NCBI RefSeq assembly: GCF_024707545.1
Contig: NZ_CP062229.1
Span: 5,685,501-5,749,500 of the forward strand
Length of the DNA stretch: 64,000 bases
Reading direction: 5' to 3'
Source: Mesorhizobium onobrychidis
GTDB taxonomy: Bacteria > Pseudomonadota > Alphaproteobacteria > Rhizobiales > Rhizobiaceae
Shown: positions 32,565-40,953 of the stretch, piece by piece
Numbering within the stretch: position 1 is the stretch's first letter
Layout: each line of letters begins with the position of its first letter
The notes under the pieces: generated by a model
The model's database searches: none
What the model was told of the DNA's origin: nothing
The model's input: the letters and a program-made list of their open reading frames with translations, nothing else
Made by a program: the position numbers and the translations under genes

Positions 32565-33068
32565 ATGGACGAAGGGGCAGCTCCCAAGCCGGTTTTGGAA
32601 ATTGTTTTCGGCACGTTGATAATGATTGTCATTATTTTCGTCCACGGCGCGGGAATTCGGACAATCAATCAGCGCTTCAGCGAGTCTTGGGTTCAGGTGA
32701 ATGACACCACGGCATATTGGCGCCTCAACCTGTTGCTCGCCGTCACGATAGGGTCTCTGGCAGCCTTGCATTTCGCCGAAACGCTCCTCTGGGCCATCCC
32801 TATATTTTTGGCCGGATTAATCCCGTCAATGCGTGACAGCTACTACTACGTCCTGGAGAGCTATACGACGCTCGGCGAGGGCAGCATTAGTTTGCCTGAT
32901 CGATGGCGTTTGGTCGGACCGATCATAGCGATGTCGGGGTTGTTCACATTCGGTTGGACGGGGAGCGTCCTGGTAAGCATCATGACCGATTTCGGCAAAC
33001 TCGACAAAGTGCGGGCCAAGGATCTGAGGGATCGCGGGCCTCCTGAAGGGACTGACCCAGAACCATGA
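32565..33068 (+). CDS. Two-pore-helix ion-channel-like membrane protein
   Basis: Protein of 167 residues with three hydrophobic helices (about 12-30, 52-85 in one or two spans, 122-145). Between the last two lies YYYVLESYTTLGEGSISLPD, a pore-loop pattern like the potassium channel signature: the aromatic and Thr run is kept, but the filter reads TTLGEG instead of TVGYG. The final helix, VGPIIAMSGLFTFGWTGSVL, fits an inner pore helix with its glycine hinge. Probably a tetrameric channel of altered or unknown selectivity. The ribosome site is weak. It is followed by the LssY_C gene on the same strand. Confidence 0.7.
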   Translation: MDEGAAPKPVLEIVFGTLIMIVIIFVHGAGIRTINQRFSESWVQVNDTTAYWRLNLLLAVTIGSLAALHFAETLLWAIPIFLAGLIPSMRDSYYYVLESYTTLGEGSISLPDRWRLVGPIIAMSGLFTFGWTGSVLVSIMTDFGKLDKVRAKDLRDRGPPEGTDPEP

Positions 33069-33171
33069 CTACAAGTCAGTGGGCGCAGCGCCGCCCTCTC
33101 CGTGACCGGCAGCGTAGGAATTGGCGAGGTGCTGCCGCACCACCGCAGCCCGGAGCAAAATAGAGGATAGA

Positions 33172-33891
33172 ATGCCCATGTGGCGTCGAACCAATATACG
33201 GACTGCCAGCACCGTTGTACTTGGTGTAGCGATCGTCTATTTGCTCATCGCTTATTTCGTCGTGCCGGAAATCTGGGTGTTTCGAGATGCCTCACGGGTA
33301 TCGGACTTCGGCAGCATGCTTACGCATACGGAGCAGGATATACCGGGCGATCCGATCAACGTCGGGCTCGTCGGAACAAAGGAAGAGGTCATTCGTGCAT
33401 TCGTGGCAGCCGACTGGGACCCTGCCGACCCCATCACGCTCCGTTCTTCCATCGATATCGGTCTCAGCGTCGTGCTCCACCGACCCGATCTGGATGCTCC
33501 TGTCAGCGCCCTGCTTTTTGAGGGAAGGAAGCAAGACCTGGCTTTCGAAAAACCGGTCGGAGACAGCGCGGACCAGCGCAATCATGTCCGTTTCTGGCTG
33601 ACCAAGAAATTGGGCAGCGATGGCCGTCCGCTTTGGCTGGGTTCGGCCAGTTTCGATCGCGGCGTCGGACTTAGCCATGACACCGGCCAAATCACCCACC
33701 ACATAGGCCCCGATGTCGACGCGGAACGCGATCTGGTCATCAGCGACCTGACGGCAGCCGGACAGCTTTCCTCCAGTTACGAGATTTCCGGAATTGGCGC
33801 CACCAAAGACGGCCGCAACGGCGGTGGGGATCCGTATTATACGGACGGGAAGGCTCTCGTTGGTATGCTGAAAGGACGTTCGCCTATTTAG
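33172..33891 (+). CDS. LssY C-terminal-domain membrane-anchored protein
   Basis: Protein of 239 residues; ATG at 33172 after AGAGGATAGA. A single membrane helix near the N-terminus (VVLGVAIVYLLIAYFVVPEI) is followed by an LssY_C domain: DPINVGLVGTKEEVIRAFVA, ADWDPADPITLRSSIDI, DLAFEKPVGDSADQRNHVRF, WLGSASFDRGVGLSHDTGQI and HHIGPDVDAERDLVISDL. In Legionella LssY and other DedA/PAP2-linked proteins this domain is extracytoplasmic; its biochemical role is unknown. It stands alone here, without the DedA or phosphatase part. Confidence 0.82.
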   Translation: MPMWRRTNIRTASTVVLGVAIVYLLIAYFVVPEIWVFRDASRVSDFGSMLTHTEQDIPGDPINVGLVGTKEEVIRAFVAADWDPADPITLRSSIDIGLSVVLHRPDLDAPVSALLFEGRKQDLAFEKPVGDSADQRNHVRFWLTKKLGSDGRPLWLGSASFDRGVGLSHDTGQITHHIGPDVDAERDLVISDLTAAGQLSSSYEISGIGATKDGRNGGGDPYYTDGKALVGMLKGRSPI

Positions 33892-33999
33892 CCCCGCCAG
33901 AGCGGAAGCGGAGTCGGCGTTTTTTCGCATTCAACTTCGGATGTCACGAGTGCGCGGCATAGAATCGGATTATCCCGGCACACCGGCCGCCAGAGCGGT

Positions 34000-34108
34000 T
34001 GGCCGAGCGTGCGGCTCAGGTCCTGGCCGAGCTCAGTTATGTACATGCTTTTCGCAAGAGCGATGGACGCACCCAAGGCAGCCGAGCGAAATCGAGCTCG
34101 TGAAGTAG
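34000..34108 (+). pseudogene. 3' stump of a DUF1254/DUF1214 gene
   Basis: The plus strand ends GCCGAGCGAAATCGAGCTCG then TGAAGTAG, i.e. PSEIELVK and stop, identical in protein to the end of the intact DUF1254 gene (29715-29739). The upstream part GWPSVRLRSWPS loosely follows GWFTLLRLYSPLEP but needs a frameshift. Only the terminal codons are convincing. Confidence 0.5.
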
Positions 34109-34242
34109 TCGGCCGGCGAGCACACCAGCATCAAGTCAAGGATCGGCAAAGGGCGGCCGGTCCTGTCATTCTGGATACCAACCTGTTGCCCATGTGCTCG
34201 TGGACTTGCTTCCGCAAGGGTCTGCAATGGGTCCGACATACG

Positions 34243-34328
34243 GCATCCGACCAAAGGGCAATGGGCGTGATAGTCGTTCGCAGGCCCACAGTGTCAACGA
34301 GCGGTTCGTTAGCGACATCATTTGGACC
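34243..34328 (+). repeat. Short dispersed repeat, copy B
   Basis: Same ordered blocks as 19485-19575: CATCCGACCAAAGGGCAATG, GTGATAGTCGTTCGCAGG and CGGTTCGTTAGCGACATCAT. Five bases are missing in the first half relative to copy A. Confidence 0.65.
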
Positions 34329-34452
34329 GCCGGATGGATCAGAACCGGTTGTCAGCACCGACCCATTTTAATCATTCGCTCGGATGAGCCCTAGAAGTCG
34401 ATGTATCGTTGGTGCGTTCCGATGCATACGCGTTTGCCCGAGATGGTACAGA

Positions 34453-35466
34453 TCAATGCGCATTTGGGGTGGGAGACGGTACGCCAACACGGATCAATCT
34501 TGAAAAGTCTGGCGAAAGGCCCGACTCCCGCGCACGACCGTCAATGTGGGCTGCCTCCCTCAAAACCGACATCGGCAAGCTGACGTCGAGTGCACCCCGT
34601 GCATACGCATATTCGGGAAGATAGCCGTTAACGATGAGGCGCCAATCAAGAGGCACCACGTCACCGACGGCTCGCATCATCTTGACGATCGTGGTCGTGC
34701 AGTTCGTCGTAATGGAATTATAGAATTCCGGAGTCGTGGAAAGTGCATTTGCGTCCAAGACGTATTCCAGCAAGAGCGCACGGGCCGCTTCCGGTGACGC
34801 TTTTAGCCGATAGATTTGGACATCCTCTCCGCGAACGTTTGACCTGACGCCGACGACGTCTCGCTCGTCAGCCGCAATAATGACCAGGGGATTGCTCTTG
34901 AACAGGTCTGCCATGGGAGAAAACTTGCCGCCTCCCTGGCGTCGCACCTCAATCGACCAGGCAAGATAGTCACCTCCTGCAAAGCCGAAGCTTATGATGA
35001 CATGGGCGATTTTGGTCCCGGACCAATAAGACATGAAGAGGTCGACCGTCTGAAGGGTGGAGAGGTCGTAGGTCCGCGTTGTCCAGCGTTCGGTGAAATC
35101 AGTAGCGCTACGCCATTCGAAGTCGCGCACATCTGTCAGCGTCAACAGGGTCCCGTCGCGGGTGCCGGTTACCTGACGGGCGACCTCGGGCGCCCAGTCC
35201 GCGTGATCGAAAGGCCTGATGGTGCTCCACCAAACCAGAACCACAGCAAACGCAGCTGCAAACAGGACAAACGCCCTGATGCGAAACCGGCTGAAGAGCG
35301 CGACGACGGTGGCGAGGCCGAACAAGATGAAAAGGAGGCCGGCCACAGCCCGTACAAGCTCGGCCACCGGCAGGCGATACCACATGGCAAGTCCTGCCCA
35401 GACAGTCAGGATTGCGACGGCTAGCGAAAGGATAATGGCAAGCGATATCCGAGCGATGCGACGCAT
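34453..35466 (-). CDS. DUF4105 (Lnb-like) membrane-anchored thiol protein
   Basis: Protein of 337 residues; ATG at 35466 after AGGGGGAATGA. Three N-terminal membrane helices (about 7-30, 36-58, 64-82) and a periplasmic domain of the DUF4105 type. Candidate catalytic residues are the His in KIAHVIISFGF and the Cys in SITTNCTTTIVKMMRAVG, the arrangement of the NlpC/P60-like thiol fold. Family members include Lnb, an intramolecular lipoprotein N-acyl transferase, but this architecture with three helices is only a relative. It is predicted to act on the outer face of the inner membrane. It stands between the remnant-rich gap and the lipoprotein esterase gene, on the same strand as the latter. Confidence 0.8.
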   Translation of the reverse strand: MRRIARISLAIILSLAVAILTVWAGLAMWYRLPVAELVRAVAGLLFILFGLATVVALFSRFRIRAFVLFAAAFAVVLVWWSTIRPFDHADWAPEVARQVTGTRDGTLLTLTDVRDFEWRSATDFTERWTTRTYDLSTLQTVDLFMSYWSGTKIAHVIISFGFAGGDYLAWSIEVRRQGGGKFSPMADLFKSNPLVIIAADERDVVGVRSNVRGEDVQIYRLKASPEAARALLLEYVLDANALSTTPEFYNSITTNCTTTIVKMMRAVGDVVPLDWRLIVNGYLPEYAYARGALDVSLPMSVLREAAHIDGRARESGLSPDFSRLIRVGVPSPTPNAH

Positions 35467-35571
35467 TCATTCCCCCTTTTTAGCCAGACGGGACCGCGGC
35501 AACGTTCCTGCGGATGCGATAGACTCTCCCCGTAATCGGCTTCAGTGCTGCCGCTTTGGCTCGGCGAATGA

Positions 35572-36906
35572 TTATCTTTTGCAGTCTTTGATAGTCCGAG
35601 AGGAGACAGCGCAATCCTTACTGCTAGGGTTCGATTTCTGGCCGGTCCGGGAACCCGTCAAGGCGCCGATGTGATTGCCAAGATTTTCTCTGCTGTTTTG
35701 ATCGACCGCCGCAACAGGTGCCGCAATCACCAACCCTGCCGCGCTGCCCGCCGCTGCCGCCACACCTGTCGTTGCGTGGATGATCGTGTCGCCGAGACCT
35801 ATCCTGTTGTCGGTCAACGTCTGGCCGCCGGCTATACGCGCCCCGATCAGTTGCACGACCTGCGGTGACTCCGCGAACTTGCCGTGATGCAAAGGATCGC
35901 CGGATTTGACTTTCGTCAGATCGATGACGGTTATGTTGTTGCCGGCGAGTTCTTCCTTGTATGGAGTTTGTTCCGGATCAATCGATCCGAGCCGGGGGAT
36001 ATCGCCCCAGACCCGTCGCGAAACTTTGAGCGCGCGATCGTCCTGCGAGACAAAGAGGGTGAACTGCGGGTGCTGTTTGCCCATGTCGGCAATCTGAGTG
36101 CGAAACACGTCGACGTCGACGTCAGGCGCGGCCAGCATGACGTTTTTGAACTTCGCCGGAAGGCCGCCATTGCGGATGGCCATCTGGCGCAAGCCTTCCA
36201 ACGCAAGCCAGTTGCCCATCGAATGGGCGAGGATCGAAACTTCCTTTATCTCGGGATCGCGTGCAAGATATTGGAACAGCAGTTCAAGCGCATTTCGCGT
36301 GTAGTTGGTGCTTTCACGATCGTAGCCATACGCCAGCGCACTGCCTCGGGAGGGCCATGTGACCAGGATCGGGACGCTCTGCGTGTCCGTATCCTTCGCG
36401 ATCTGCGCAAAGCGATAGACCGCGTCTTCAAAGCGATTGTTGAATCCGTGAATGAAGACGAGGACGCTGTGATCCGGGCTCTTCCTGACAGAGGCGCTAA
36501 GCCACCCCTTCGCGGTCTCCCGTGTTATTTCCTCGGCTCTTACAACCGCGAAATCGGTTGCCGGGTTCGATGGCAGCTTCTTGGGCCATGCGACCTCTCC
36601 GACCTTGCGGACCGAAGCCGGAGGGATCGACACCGTAATTTCCGCGAACGAGGGGGTCAGTCCGCGCTCGCCCGTATACATTTGTGCCGGATTGGAGGAA
36701 CGACTGCGTGTCGTTGCGACCAGCATCTCCACCTTGCTGGAGGAAGGCGAGGTATCGGCCACGGGCAGCAGCACATTCGTCGGACGGGACGCGCACCCCC
36801 ACAGCAGGCCAATCAACGCCGACGCCAGCAAAACGTTGCTGATTCGCCTGACTTTGGACAGACTCACGAAACAGTTTCCCAAACTCATCTCCCGTTTCGA
36901 AGTCAT
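35572..36906 (-). CDS. Lipoprotein alpha/beta hydrolase (DUF900-type esterase)
   Basis: Protein of 444 residues. Signal peptide with lipobox LIGLLWGC, so Cys is lipid-modified. The DUF900 hydrolase domain runs from VEMLVATTRSRSSNPAQMY to about residue 330: SVLVFIHGFNNRFEDAVYRF (oxyanion region), SWPSRGS-like VTWPSRGSALAYGYDRES, nucleophile elbow ILAHSMGNWLAL, and the acid in MLAAPDVDVDVF. The closing His is probably in DPLHHGKF. A glycine/alanine stretch near 385 may be membrane-seeking. A cell-surface or periplasmic esterase or lipase is likely; substrate unknown. It follows the beta-barrel gene (37735-36923) by 16 bases, so both are likely one transcript. Confidence 0.85.
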   Translation of the reverse strand: MTSKREMSLGNCFVSLSKVRRISNVLLASALIGLLWGCASRPTNVLLPVADTSPSSSKVEMLVATTRSRSSNPAQMYTGERGLTPSFAEITVSIPPASVRKVGEVAWPKKLPSNPATDFAVVRAEEITRETAKGWLSASVRKSPDHSVLVFIHGFNNRFEDAVYRFAQIAKDTDTQSVPILVTWPSRGSALAYGYDRESTNYTRNALELLFQYLARDPEIKEVSILAHSMGNWLALEGLRQMAIRNGGLPAKFKNVMLAAPDVDVDVFRTQIADMGKQHPQFTLFVSQDDRALKVSRRVWGDIPRLGSIDPEQTPYKEELAGNNITVIDLTKVKSGDPLHHGKFAESPQVVQLIGARIAGGQTLTDNRIGLGDTIIHATTGVAAAAGSAAGLVIAAPVAAVDQNSRENLGNHIGALTGSRTGQKSNPSSKDCAVSSRTIKDCKR

Positions 36907-36922
36907 CCAGGCTCAGATCCAA

Positions 36923-37735
36923 TCAGAACCGGAATCTGGCGCCGATGATTGGTCCCTGCATCGCTATGTCAAACACAAATCCGTCGTCGTCGTAGTCTAC
37001 GGCAAGGTAGCGATAGCCCGCTTCCAGCGTGACCGAATCACTGTACCGGTATTGAAGCGTGCCCTGCACTTGCCAGTCGATGTCGGCGCCAAGACCGAAG
37101 CCACCGATATCCGCCTCGCCATGGAGTCCGAATCCGTTCCCGAGAGCGACATCGCCGGCCACGCCAATAATGGGGTCGACCCAGGTCTTGCTGCCGCTGG
37201 CCTCCCTTACGGCGAGAGGGCCAGTAACGGTCAAATCCGCATCTATGTACCAGAGCCGGCCGCCGGCCAGAACGTCCAAGGTTGCGGTGCCATTGTCGAC
37301 GACCCGATAGGAGCCGCCGAAGGTCCACACCACCGTGTTCATGTTCGCTTCGGCCGAAAAAAGAGCCAACGGGCCGGGCGACGTGCCATCGGCCTCGAGT
37401 CCCAGGTAGATGAAGTCGGTGAAAAGAGCGTAGCGGCCATTGCGCGCCTCACCGGCAAGCATGACCGGCGGGGGAGACCAATCGATGTGGTCGAAAATCT
37501 GGCTGAAATCGACGTCGATATCGACCGGCGACAGGCCCCTGACGCCGACCCTGCCCTTCATTCCTGCCATCCAGAAATACGGCTCTGCGGTGAAGGTCCA
37601 GGCCGGTGCGGCTTCAGCAGGCACGGGTGCGGCTTCAGGAAGTTGCGTCGCAGCGTCCGCAGCGATCGCCGGCACCGCAAACAGCGCTGCCGCTGTTCCC
37701 GCCGAAGCCAACACCAGAGCTCGGATGATTCCCAT
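36923..37735 (-). CDS. Outer-membrane beta-barrel protein of unknown function
   Basis: Protein of 270 residues; ATG at 37735 after GAGGGGACTTCGAT. Signal peptide ALVLASAGTAAALFAVPAIA ends ADA. After a Pro/Ala linker come repeated amphipathic strands: WTFTAEPYFWMAGMKGRVGV, ALFTDFIYLGLEADG, MNTVVWTFGGSYRVVDN, ATLDVLAGGRLWYIDADL, SVTLEAGYRYLAVDYDDDGF, ending IIGARFRF with the terminal Phe needed for barrel assembly. This layout is common among uncharacterised alphaproteobacterial outer-membrane proteins. No pore substrate can be assigned. It is upstream of the lipoprotein hydrolase on the same strand. Confidence 0.78.
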   Translation of the reverse strand: MGIIRALVLASAGTAAALFAVPAIAADAATQLPEAAPVPAEAAPAWTFTAEPYFWMAGMKGRVGVRGLSPVDIDVDFSQIFDHIDWSPPPVMLAGEARNGRYALFTDFIYLGLEADGTSPGPLALFSAEANMNTVVWTFGGSYRVVDNGTATLDVLAGGRLWYIDADLTVTGPLAVREASGSKTWVDPIIGVAGDVALGNGFGLHGEADIGGFGLGADIDWQVQGTLQYRYSDSVTLEAGYRYLAVDYDDDGFVFDIAMQGPIIGARFRF

Positions 37736-37906
37736 ATCGAAGTCCCCTCTAATTCCGTCTCTTACTTCATGTCCGATGCGATCGTCTTGCGCGCCCGCAG
37801 TGACAACATATATGTGTTCGCGCTGCTCAGCTAACGGATATCGCATTCCGATCGTCTTTCATATCGACAGCGGTTCATTTGTTCGTGGTCACGGACAGTG
37901 CCGGGC

Positions 37907-37990
37907 CTACTTCGGGAACAGCAGGGTAATTCCCGTGCGCAATCGAGCCCGTCGGGTCCGCTATCGGGGCTTACCGTGACGACAAGCAGG
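37907..37990 (-). pseudogene. 3' stump of the MetA-like beta-barrel gene, copy 4
   Basis: Reverse strand: AGCCCCGATAGCGGACCCGA (SPDSGPDG), then in a shifted frame ACGGGAATTACCCTGCTGTT (TGITLLF) with PK and a stop at 37907. The intact gene has SPDSGPDG and TGITLLFPKK. A deletion joins the upstream GCTTGTCGTC block (VAKLVV region) directly to SPDSG. Confidence 0.72.
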
Positions 37991-38057
37991 GCCGGGAGCA
38001 CGGCTGCTATAGTTTGTAGAGATCGCTTGCCAGACAGAAATCCAAGCCAGCCTCCGC

Positions 38058-38369
38058 TTAGTTCTGGCGTGGCGGCCAAGGAATGAAATGCGGTTTCCGG
38101 GCGGCATCCGCGTGCAGCACGGCTCCGACTTCCCCAACCAACCGATCCACCAGTCCCTGCCATTCGGCTCGTCTGGACTCGCGCAATGCCGGCGGGACCA
38201 TGTCGATCCTCGAGAGTGCAAGCTCCGCTTCTGCAAGTTCCTCGCACATATCCTGAAAACCCTCACTTCGGCCTATCAGCCGATGGATCGCCAATTCAAA
38301 TTGCGGGAACCGACGCACCGCCGCCGAGACCGCTCTTTTTTTATCAGCTGGTTCGTCGTCCATCCTCAT
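38058..38369 (-). CDS. Small acidic helical protein of unknown function
   Basis: Protein of 103 residues from the ATG at 38369 (an ATG at 38363 is also possible; both lie in a block conserved with 21646-21830). It has no signal peptide. Predicted to be almost all helix: MRMDDEPADKKRAVSAAVRR, QFELAIHRLIGRSEGFQDMC, EELAEAELALSRI and WQGLVDRLVGEVGAVLHADA. The Cys-Glu-Glu-Leu-Ala-Glu centre is Glu-rich. It could be a small regulatory or adaptor protein; no named family was recognised. Its leader holds the island motif at 38420-38441, which sets it with the shared regulon although its product is not exported. Confidence 0.6.
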   Translation of the reverse strand: MRMDDEPADKKRAVSAAVRRFPQFELAIHRLIGRSEGFQDMCEELAEAELALSRIDMVPPALRESRRAEWQGLVDRLVGEVGAVLHADAARKPHFIPWPPRQN

Positions 38370-38419
38370 GGCGCAAATTCCCGAGACCACCTTAGCCTAT
38401 CGCATGGAGGCGGCTGCGG

Positions 38420-38441
38420 AATGTAAGTTACGTGGGCTACA
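38420..38441 (-). promoter_or_regulatory. Shared island motif, copy 6 (variant form)
   Basis: Reads CTGTAGCCCACGTAACTTAC then ATTCCG toward the gene starting at 38369. It is the same variant as the copy at 21752-21772, one base shorter in the middle than copies 1-5. Confidence 0.55.
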
Positions 38442-38723
38442 GGGTAATTTCTGAACAACCATAGCGAGCGCGGTGGGCACCAAGCCTATAAATCGCAAAT
38501 TCAAACCGCGCTGCCGGTGAGGCCGCCTAACTATATTTGATCCGTTGTCGTCCGCCGGCGCATTGCGCGAACCGTCGCCGTCATCCCAGCGTTATCCGTT
38601 CAGACTACTAGGAGTATTGCAAGAACAGGCTCGCGGATATAAATTACGCGGCGAGGGTAACCGGCGAAAAATGAAATATAACTGGGAGTAGTCACCCCCA
38701 GAACGTCAGGTGAGGGAACCAAG
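38442..38723. other. Divergent intergenic region
   Basis: No gene. A loosely motif-like GGATATAAATTACGCGGCG at 38634-38652 precedes the plus-strand regulator gene, too weak to count as a copy. Confidence 0.3.
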
Positions 38724-40439
38724 ATGATCCGGGCGGAACCAGCCGCAGGGAGGGGGCATGAGCTCACCTCAGAGGATTGTCGTGCCCAGCTTGCCCTGAT
38801 CCTCAACAGCGCGGACTTCGATGCAACCGGTCGCGAGCGCCGCTTCCTCAGCCATGTGGTGGAGGAGACGCTGGCGGGTCGCGGTGATCGTATCAAGGCC
38901 TATTCGATCGCAGTCGAAGTGTTCGGCCGTGACATGTCCTTCGACCCGCAGACGGATCCGATTGTCCGAATCGAGGCTGGTCACCTCCGGCGCGGGCTCG
39001 AGCGATACTACCTGACTGCCGGACACGACGATCCTATTCTCATCACGATTCCGAAAGGCGGCTACGTTCCTGTCTTCTCACTCCGTTCGCAACCGTTGTT
39101 GGCGGACCCACCGACGCCCGTTGTTTCGGCTGCTGTAGCTCAACTTCCGGTCCGGCGGTTGCCGTCGCGGCTGCTGCTGCCGTCTGTCCTTGTGGCCTTT
39201 CTCGCGGCCGGCGCATCTGTATTGGCGTGGTGGTGGACCTCCGTCAGAGTGGGCGCGCCGGAAACGCCTCGGGTGCTTGTGGAGTCGTTTGACGATCTGA
39301 ACGGCACTCACGCCGCGGCGGCCATCGCGAGTGGATTGAAGCAGGAAGTCGTCAGCCAGCTTTCCAAGTTCAAGGACATCGTGGTCGTGGAGTCGGCCGC
39401 AGAGGGGACGGATCCATCGATCTCGCCACCACGATTTGTCCTGGCCGGAAGCGTGAACCTGTCGACCGATGCCTTCCGGCTTCGGGTCCGGCTGCTCAAC
39501 CGGGCGGACAACTCGGTTCTGTGGGCAGAAAGCTATGATGGCGGGCTGAAAGTGGCGGAGCTTGTGAAAGTCCAGACGGACATCGCGCGTAATGTGTCAT
39601 CGAGCCTGGCCCAGGCATATGGCGTCATCTTCCAGGCAGACGCCAATCTCCGCGTCGACAATCCGCCCGACGATTGGGCCGCCTACTCTTGCACGCTTTC
39701 CTTCTACGCGTATCGGGTCAGTGTCGATGCAGAAAACCGTTCATCGGTACGCGCGTGCCTTGAGAAGGCGGTGGAGCGCTTTCCCAACTACGCTACCGCC
39801 TGGGGTCTTCTTTCGCTCATCTACATAGATGAATATCGATTCGAGTTTTCAGGCGCCCCCGCAGAGTCCGCCGCTGCGCTCGAGCGCGCCTTGACGGCGG
39901 CAAGGCGATCTGTGGGGGTTGATCCTGTCAACATCCGGGGACGCCAGGCAGAAATGGTTGCGCTCTATTTCCACAAGGAGATCGATGCCGCATTGAAAGT
40001 GGGCAAGCAGACTTTGACCATCAACCCGAACGACACCGAGTTTATGGGCGAATATGGAGAGCGCCTGGCGGTTTCTGGAAATTGGCATGACGGATGCCAG
40101 TTGATTGCGGAGGCGCGTCAGAAGAACCCAGGGTCAGGCTACTATGACGTGGATCTGGCCCTTTGCTCGTATTTCAGCGGGGATTATCCGCAGGCAGCTA
40201 TGTGGATCAACAAATCGCCATTTCCGTCGAATCCGGTCTATCATTTGCTTGCCGCTGCCGTTTTCGGCGAGGGAGGATACAAAATCGCGGCTGATCGCGA
40301 GGTCGCATGGCTGAACCAAAATCAGCCTGATTTGGTGAAGAACATGCGCCAGGTGGTTTCGGCGCGGTTGGCCCGTTCGCAAGATGTCGAGTTTTTCCTC
40401 GGCTCGCTGAGGAAAGCGGGCCTTAGCATCGCAGACTGA
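38724..40439 (+). CDS. Membrane-anchored regulator-like protein with TolB-like and TPR regions
   Basis: Protein of 571 residues; ATG at 38724 after GAGGGAACCAAG. The N-terminal domain (about 15-115) contains RERRFLSHVVEETLAGRGDR, IKAYSIAVEVFGRDMSFDPQ, VRIEAGHLRRGLERYY and ITIPKGGYVPVF, a pattern found at the head of many alphaproteobacterial TPR signalling proteins related to CadC and adenylate cyclase-like regulators. One membrane helix follows (LLLPSVLVAFLAAGASVLAW). The periplasmic part has a TolB-N-like domain (VLVESFDDLNGTHAAAAIAS, QEVVSQLSKFKDIVVVES) and TPR-like helices. It may pass an envelope signal to DNA (inference). A 3' stump of a sister gene lies at 456-525. Confidence 0.75.
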   Translation: MIRAEPAAGRGHELTSEDCRAQLALILNSADFDATGRERRFLSHVVEETLAGRGDRIKAYSIAVEVFGRDMSFDPQTDPIVRIEAGHLRRGLERYYLTAGHDDPILITIPKGGYVPVFSLRSQPLLADPPTPVVSAAVAQLPVRRLPSRLLLPSVLVAFLAAGASVLAWWWTSVRVGAPETPRVLVESFDDLNGTHAAAAIASGLKQEVVSQLSKFKDIVVVESAAEGTDPSISPPRFVLAGSVNLSTDAFRLRVRLLNRADNSVLWAESYDGGLKVAELVKVQTDIARNVSSSLAQAYGVIFQADANLRVDNPPDDWAAYSCTLSFYAYRVSVDAENRSSVRACLEKAVERFPNYATAWGLLSLIYIDEYRFEFSGAPAESAAALERALTAARRSVGVDPVNIRGRQAEMVALYFHKEIDAALKVGKQTLTINPNDTEFMGEYGERLAVSGNWHDGCQLIAEARQKNPGSGYYDVDLALCSYFSGDYPQAAMWINKSPFPSNPVYHLLAAAVFGEGGYKIAADREVAWLNQNQPDLVKNMRQVVSARLARSQDVEFFLGSLRKAGLSIAD

Positions 40440-40454
40440 CCGTAATCCTACGAA

Positions 40455-40473
40455 TAGGATGCCGTTAGTTGTT
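40455..40473 (+). other. Degenerate motif copy after the regulator gene
   Basis: TAGGATGCCGTTAGTTGTT follows the stop directly and aligns with the motif behind the regulator stump at 420-441. It shows that regulator end plus motif once formed one unit, here followed by an unrelated convergent gene. Confidence 0.45.
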
Positions 40474-40953
40474 CTGCACAGAGCTTGCCCCGGCCTTTAG
40501 ACAGATACCCACAAGCCGGTCGAGAAAAGGCCGCTGGCCGACAAGCAGCTTTTCCCGGGCCATATCGAGGCCGAACCACCCTGCGCGATCGATCTCTGGA
40601 AAGAATTGCATGCGGCGGCTGCGCGGCGGCCATTCCATCTCGAACATGTTGCTGCGCAGGCTGCCGGCGTCGAAATCGCCTTCGACGCCGAACGCCGTAA
40701 TGAGCTTGCCGCCGCGCTGGCGCAGTTCTCCCAGCGGAAGCAGTGCTCCCTTGAGCTCCCAGCCGGTTTCCTCCACAAATTCGCGACGCGCCGCAGCTTC
40801 CGGCTGTTCGTCATCACCATACTCGCCCTTTGCAATCGACCATGCGCCAAGATCGCGGTTTTGCCAGAACGGCCCGCCCGGATGGACAAGCAACACCTGC
40901 AGTTCGTTGGTCGATCTGCGGTAAGGCAGGATGCCCGCACTTCTTTTCGCCAT
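40465..40953 (-). CDS. NUDIX hydrolase
   Basis: Protein of 162 residues. The Nudix box runs from AKGEYGDDEQPEAAARREFV to EETGWEL and fits Gx5Ex7REUxEExGU exactly. N-terminal MAKRSAGILPYRRSTNELQV with FWQNRDLGAWSIAKGEY resembles the family members acting on dinucleotide or capped nucleotide substrates. It is cytoplasmic, cleaves nucleoside diphosphates linked to another moiety and needs Mg2+; the substrate is not predictable. It lies at the border between the sulfatase island and the polysaccharide region, convergent with the regulator gene. Confidence 0.88.
   Translation of the reverse strand: MAKRSAGILPYRRSTNELQVLLVHPGGPFWQNRDLGAWSIAKGEYGDDEQPEAAARREFVEETGWELKGALLPLGELRQRGGKLITAFGVEGDFDAGSLRSNMFEMEWPPRSRRMQFFPEIDRAGWFGLDMAREKLLVGQRPFLDRLVGICLKAGASSVQNN

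Larger units (their letters stand above)
33892..34452. other. Gap with stump and repeat
   Basis: Contains the DUF1254 stump (34000-34108) and the dispersed repeat copy B (34243-34328). No intact gene; open frames here have neither ribosome sites nor family likeness. Confidence 0.45.
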
